Source: Linanthus parryae
Lineage: Eukaryota > Streptophyta > Magnoliopsida > Ericales > Polemoniaceae
Direction: 5' to 3'
Assembly (NCBI GenBank): GCA_023055425.1
Contig: JALGPY010000075.1
Location: 186,001 to 250,000 of the forward strand
Length of the DNA: 64,000 nt
Part shown: positions 59,341 through 64,000 of the stretch, piece after piece
Numbering within the stretch: position 1 is the first letter of the stretch
How the letters are laid out: each line of letters starts with the position of its first letter
The notes under the pieces: model-generated
Told to the model about the DNA's origin: nothing
Databases searched by the model: none
Seen by the model: only the letters and a program-made list of their open reading frames with translations
Made by a program: the position numbers and the translations under genes

Positions 59341-61143
59341 ATAAAGATCACTTGTAGTATCTATAACATTACATCATAGCCGATGTAATTATTTTTGCAC
59401 TTTTGCCATTATTAATAGCATAACCTTTTGGTCAGAATTAAGAGACCTGTAGTATTCTCTAGAATTCGTTCTTCATTTAGTCTTCTTCTAACTATATAAG
59501 CCTTACTATTACGTCAAAAAGAGACAATGCATAAAAAAATATTCGTTTTGTCCAAAAAAAAGTAGAAGAGACGGAAACATTCGTTTTGACAAAGGAAAAG
59601 AAAACAAACAGTCGTGCCTAACTTTTAAAGCATTATTTTTATGAATTTTCAAACCAATTCAAAAAGATAATTTACAATGTAATTCAAAATATGAGGTTGA
59701 AAATGAAATTCTATAAAAAAAAACCTCTCTCGATGTTATATGATAAGGGGTAACGTCACGCCGTGTTTTTCTTGAGGTGAAAAGATCAATTTTATTAATT
59801 GGGCTGAATGACAACGGTTACTCTGCCCACAACACATGTAGTCCACTCAGGATTTCAGTCAAATGAAGTCTACCTCTTACTCGAGGGAATTTATTGCAAG
59901 TATGTGGGAATCGCCTTTGGAAGTGCATCTATTTGTGACAGAAATAGTATTTTCGAAGCTACTAGCGATTAGCTCTACACATCTATGACTATTAATTTCA
60001 TTTAACCACTTCAACTTACAATAACTCTCAATTTTTTATAAATTTCACAAAGATTTTTACAAGGATCCTTACGAAGTCACTAATTTGATGTGTGTTTGAA
60101 GTGACATATATAATCCTCATTACATCCATATTCTTTCCATTCAAGTTTCTCTCTGTAACTCTTCTCCCTCAATCACTCTGTTTCTCTCTCTCTCTCCCTC
60201 TCTCTCTATGCAAATCATACTCCCACAAGTACACTGGTAAGCTTTGATCGGATCAATGAATTCTCAAAATTACTAATTATGGAAGCTACAGCAGATTCTA
60301 ATGTAAATGTAGAATGAATAAATGATTTCCCCACTTGGTTGAGAGATTTATTTCCGGAAGATGTAACCGTTGAGAAACAGTTTCCGCCCTAATTCCTTAT
60401 AAAATATATTTCCCCTCAAAAAATTAAAATAAATGAATGACAGTCTCTTAAAAATATGTAAACGAATGATGAGATGTCATTTACCAGTTTTTATTACGGT
60501 TTATTTCTCCAATTATCCGACTCGTTACTTTTCAACATTTTTTTAAATTGAAATGACATAACTTTCCAAAAAATTTTAAGTGGTTATTATTATTATACCA
60601 TTTTCTGATAATTTTATTGTGGTTCCTTTGTGACATACAAAACTTTTAAAATATCTTTCCCCTCAAAAAATTAAAATAAATGAATGACAATCTCTTAAAA
60701 AAACGTAAACGAGTGATGAGAGGCCATTTACCAGTTTTCATTACGGATTCTTTCTCCAATTATCTGACTCGTAACTTTTGAACAACTTTTTAATTGAAAT
60801 GACTTGACTTTGCAACAAATTGTAAGTGGTTATTATTATTATTATTATTATCCTATTTTCTGATAATTTTGTTGTAGTTCTTTTGTTACATACAAAACTT
60901 TTCAATATTAAAGATATCATAGATATGCAACATGTATTGAATTTGTCAATATATGACACTACTTTCTTTTTCTTCAAAAGAATACACCAATGGTTTAATC
61001 AATATTTTTTCTTAATATTTTTTTGTGGATGTTTGATGCCAAACGAGGAGGGTAATATTAAATTCTTTCTCTAAACTCACCGAGGCTATGTGTATTATTA
61101 TGTGCTATAATATATAGAATGAAGGACTATTATATATTTAATG

Positions 61144-61268
61144 CTTAATAAATGTTAAGTGCCACTCATTGTTGTTAATCCTTTAATTTACTGTCCGTGT
61201 GGCATTACCTTATATGTATTTGATATTAATAAATGTTAAGTGCCACTCATTGTTGTTAACCCTTTAAT
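61144..61268 (+). repeat. Truncated eleventh unit at the right edge of the array
   Basis: Only the first ~80 bp of a unit are present. The segment TTAATAAATGTTAAGTGCC and the following ~25 bp then recur at 61226-61268. The array ends at CCTTTAAT, joined to Copia gag DNA. The small 82-bp-offset duplication marks a rearranged junction. Confidence 0.85.
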
Positions 61269-61269
61269 A

Positions 61270-61710
61270 TCAGTGACTTGACTGGTTCCCAGTGAACAAC
61301 TCATATTGTCTGAGATAAATGTTGATCTTGGTTTGCTTGACTTGACTGGTTCCTTCAAAGGTAACCACAAGTTTATCCCAGATTTCTTTAGCAGTTGTGC
61401 ATCCATAGATCCTGTTGAATTCATCTGTACTCAAAGCACAATACAAAATGTTAATAGCCTTGTAGTTCTTAGAAAATTGCTCTAATTCAGAAGAGGAGAG
61501 TGAGTCTTCTGTTTTGGGAGTTCTGATCCCATCTTTCTCTGTGTAGAATTTATGAGGTCCATTTTTGATAGTGGTCCAAAGATCTTGATCTTGATCAATG
61601 ATAAACATTTTCATGAGAGCTTTCCAGTGAGCAAAATTTTCTCCACAGAACAGAGGAGGTATATTAGCAGCTCTTCCCTGTGAGAATCCACAATCACCTG
61701 CAATACTCAT
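61270..61710 (-). pseudogene. Copia-3 gag fragment
   Basis: The minus-strand frame starts MSIAGDCGFSQGRAANIPPL and has FAHWKALMKMF, followed by YCALSTDEFNRIYGCTTAKE and IWDKLVVTFEGTSQVKQTKI. This is the N-terminal DUF4219/UBN2 region of plant Copia gag. It is open for ~147 codons, then ends where the array sequence begins, before any zinc knuckle. A short CTTGACTTGACTGG phrase is repeated at 61274 and 61339. Confidence 0.85.
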
Positions 61711-61756
61711 GATCAATACTCATGATCACCAGATGATTAAATCTTATAAAGTTATA

Positions 61757-61771
61757 CAAGCTCTGATACCA
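61757..61771 (-). other. Copia-3 primer binding site (tRNA-iMet)
   Basis: On the minus strand TGGTATCAGAGCTTG starts two bases after the LTR end and matches the initiator tRNA-Met primer site. Confidence 0.88.
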
Positions 61772-61773
61772 AT

Positions 61774-63295
61774 TGAAAGTGTGAGTATGCAGTTGTATAA
61801 GCAGCTCAAATACTCTAGAAGGGGGGGGGGGTTGAATAGAGTATGCCAACTTTTTGCAAAACCTGCTAGGAAGATGAAAAACTTATGCAAACAATTAATT
61901 TCAAGGACTTGAACACAAGTTCAAGCCTTTGAAGTAGATGCAGAGAGTTTAGATAAAGTATGCCTTTTTCAAGGCCTTGAAAACAAGTTCAAACCCTTGA
62001 AAAATAAACAGTATTTGTATGCTGCAAAAGCTTTTGAAAGTAAATGAACTGAAAATGCATAAGACAAGTGATTTATAGAGTTCAGTCCACTTGGACCTAC
62101 GTCTCTACCTCAGGGATTAGATCTCTGCAGGATTTTCAACTCAATTATTATTTATCAAAAGCTAAGCCCTAGAACTCAAGCACAGAGAGTTCCCATACTC
62201 TGTTACACCTTGTGGTTTTCCCTAACCTGTCTAGTACCTGCTCTAGCTAACTGATTAACTAAGAATTCTCTATTGTTCACTTTGAACAATTCTTGAGAAT
62301 TAATGTAGAAGTAATACAGAAATGATCTACCAATATAGCTCTATACAGAAGAACACTTAAGAGTAGAAAACTGTAGTGAAATGCAGTGAACTTCTGTGAA
62401 TGGATTGGAATAGATGAAGAAATTCTTTGATGCTTGTCAATCCAGAATACTTTCTCTGTATTTGCCCGTTTAGTATTGTTTCATGTTGATTCGAATTTGA
62501 GCTCTATATATACTTCAAACAGCTCTACGAATCTCCCCAGATTTTCAGCAACAACCTTCCTATTTTGTAGGCAACATAGTTGAATACTTTAAAATCTTCT
62601 CCAACGGTTGGATGATTACAATCTTCAGAGATATTGTTGTAATCTTTCATTTAACCATCATGAGAAGCTGTCATACACGTCTGATTGATCACATGATCAA
62701 AGTGTTCAAGTGTTTCCAAATCTGCAGCACTTCAGTTTAGGAAACAATCCTACAAAACTGAGAAACAAAATTTCCTGCATTATCATGGCCAAACAGATGA
62801 TATATTTCAAAACATGTTCAACAATTTGTCTTTCATCACCTAATAACAGATAATCAAACATATGAAGGAAAGAGAGTAAATCAAATAAGAGAGTTAGCAT
62901 AAAAACTCCCCCGGAGAATATGCATTCAGGTTAAGCAGTTTCAAGGCTTTGAATCCAGTGTCAAGGCCTTGAAAATAGCTAAACTATTTTCGAGCCTCTA
63001 AAGCTGATTCAAGGCTTTGAAAGCTGATCAAGGCCTTGAAATAGTCAAGCTATTTCAAGGCTTATACAACCTGAGCTTTCAGACATGATATCTCCATATC
63101 AATCTACCCACATACTAGTCTATAGTTGATCGTTCCGTTAATCAATATCATGGACTAGGGATATTTAAGATAAACAACACACTTGTAATCTAAGGAATTC
63201 ATTATATTAAATATCTCCATAAATAATACAATCATTTATTCCAGAAATCAAAGTTCATACTAAACAGATTGCTTCTAGGGCATCCAAAACCAACA
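61774..63295 (-). repeat. Copia-3 5' LTR (about 1.52 kb)
   Basis: The LTR is bounded by TGTTGGTTTTGGATGCCC on the minus strand at the right and CACACTTTCA before the PBS at the left. It contains an 11-G run at 61821-61831 and several near-palindromic CAAGGCCTTGAA phrases. The right-hand border is judged by its terminus, because no second LTR is available. Confidence 0.7.
61897..63072. repeat. Dispersed CAAGGCCTTGA palindromic motifs in the Copia-3 LTR
   Basis: Variants of TTCAAGGC(C/T)TTGAAA occur at about 61899-62000 (four forms) and 62937-63062 (five forms). Each is a near-perfect inverted repeat centred on GGCC. They flank the LTR middle at both ends. Confidence 0.7.
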
Positions 63296-64000
63296 TTGGG
63301 CTAGGTTTAGGTGGAACCAAAAGTCCTAATAAACTTGGGAGCATGATTCTTATGGTCTCTTCCTGGTTTGTCCCGTAGCCTAGATAAGTTGTCTTAGTCT
63401 TCGAATTTCGTATGCTACAGATACACACCGTAATCTAGGATTCGAGTGTGAAAGCAATACGTCTTGAGGCCAAGAAGGATTCTGGTAGTACAAAATCCAC
63501 ACTTGCATCCAGGAGGAACTTCAGGAATACGGGAAAGATCCTGAGAGATTCAGACCTACATCAATTAGGTATGACGCAGGTATGAACCCTAGTTCCGCCT
63601 AGTAGGGTGATGGAGTTCTTGTTGATAAACGAATAAATTTTAATAGGTATAGAAGACATGCAAGAAAACTGGTGTGTACAAGATAATCCGGCAGAGAGAA
63701 CTCTGTGTACACCAAGGGCAGAGAATAGAAATGGCACAGGAAGTGTTAGGTTGTGTGTAGGGAGAGAGTAAGGCGGTAGTACTGTGAGAGAGAGAGACAG
63801 GATTTTGGCAGAGCTTTCGCGTATCTCGGGTCGTTCTGTCCCTGTATGGAATGGTTAACGATCCTATATATAATGGAGAATGTGACCGTTGCAGTGTGGT
63901 TAATGCTCCCATCAATGGCGGCTTAATTAGCTTAACCATAACGGCACGTTCGTCCGCGTATATAGGGACCGTTTCAGAACGTTATCCGCGTATACCGGAA
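63296..64000. other. Unassigned right edge
   Basis: No domain recognised. A minus-strand frame at 63640-63939 is open but featureless, and TCCGCGTATA recurs at 63952 and 63984. This may be the LTR or leader of an element that continues beyond the window. Confidence 0.35.

Larger units (their letters stand above)
58417..61143 (+). repeat. GASA array unit 10 (2727 bp)
   Basis: Last full unit. Both TTA tracts are short (60584-60597 and 60830-60851). The module after the gene is intact to the same degree as in unit 3. Confidence 0.92.
61269..63295 (-). mobile_element. Copia-3: truncated Copia relic (gag, PBS and one LTR)
   Basis: On the minus strand the order is LTR (63295-61774), PBS and gag fragment, cut off at the GASA array junction. 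Protease, integrase, RT and the other LTR are missing. The last ~209 bp of the LTR (63087-63295) resemble the equivalent end of the Copia-1 LTR (12545-12752). The remainder of the LTR is different, so the families are related or the LTR is chimeric. Confidence 0.8.

Overview
This window is nuclear DNA from a land plant, probably a eudicot. GT-AG introns interrupt the genes, Copia retrotransposons are primed by initiator tRNA-Met, and a LINE ends in a poly(A) tail. There are also plant HSP90-family relics and a tandem cluster of GASA (snakin / gibberellin-regulated) peptide genes, a plant-specific family. No prokaryotic operon, CRISPR array or defence system is present.

Region 1-15.6 kb. The left edge holds what may be the 5' end of a minus-strand gene and a perfect 26-bp palindrome. 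A four-exon relic of an ER HSP90 (endoplasmin/GRP94) at 2254-3215 is broken by a frameshift and a stop codon. From the intron after its last exon, a ~1.09-kb segment is tandemly duplicated (3212-13640 and 13641-14733). The first copy was later split by a 5'-truncated LINE (3818-13140, 17-bp target duplications). That LINE was in turn split inside its RNase H domain by a Copia element on the minus strand (4310-12752, 1445-bp LTRs, target duplication GAAAC), giving a clear three-step nest.

Region 15.6-23.6 kb. A second, structurally complete Copia element on the plus strand (469-bp LTRs, target duplication GGAAG) has an uninterrupted 1336-codon gag-pol frame. The middle catalytic Asp of its integrase reads as Gly. 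Its GC-rich leader carries ten exact copies of TGACGTGGC, a bZIP/ABRE-type ACGT-core motif, in 181 bp.

Region 23.6-33.8 kb. This is mostly non-coding. It holds a decayed cytosolic HSP90 fragment, WD40-like exon relics, a 597-bp tandem duplication, a 160-bp foldback MITE, a 29-bp minisatellite and a 1.14-kb Stowaway/mariner-type element that abuts the next region.

Region 33.8-61.3 kb. Ten tandem units of 2.4-2.95 kb each carry one three-exon GASA gene of 97 aa, with a signal peptide, a short linker and a 12-Cys GASA domain. Six copies (3, 5, 6, 7, 8, 9) look intact. Copies 2 and 4 are pseudogenes sharing the same stop codon and the same 389-bp deletion, which shows that a two-unit block was duplicated. 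Copy 1 has lost its ATG, and copy 10 has lost the intron-1 acceptor. Each unit also holds a second promoter-like/exon-like module and a pair of ~300-bp repeats, each ending in a (TTA)n microsatellite of very variable length.

Region 61.3-64 kb. A truncated Copia relative on the minus strand (gag fragment, PBS and a 1.5-kb LTR) closes the array. The last 0.7 kb is unassigned.

The most biologically interesting content is the GASA cluster, a recent and still active local amplification of secreted Cys-rich peptide genes bounded by mobile elements on both sides.
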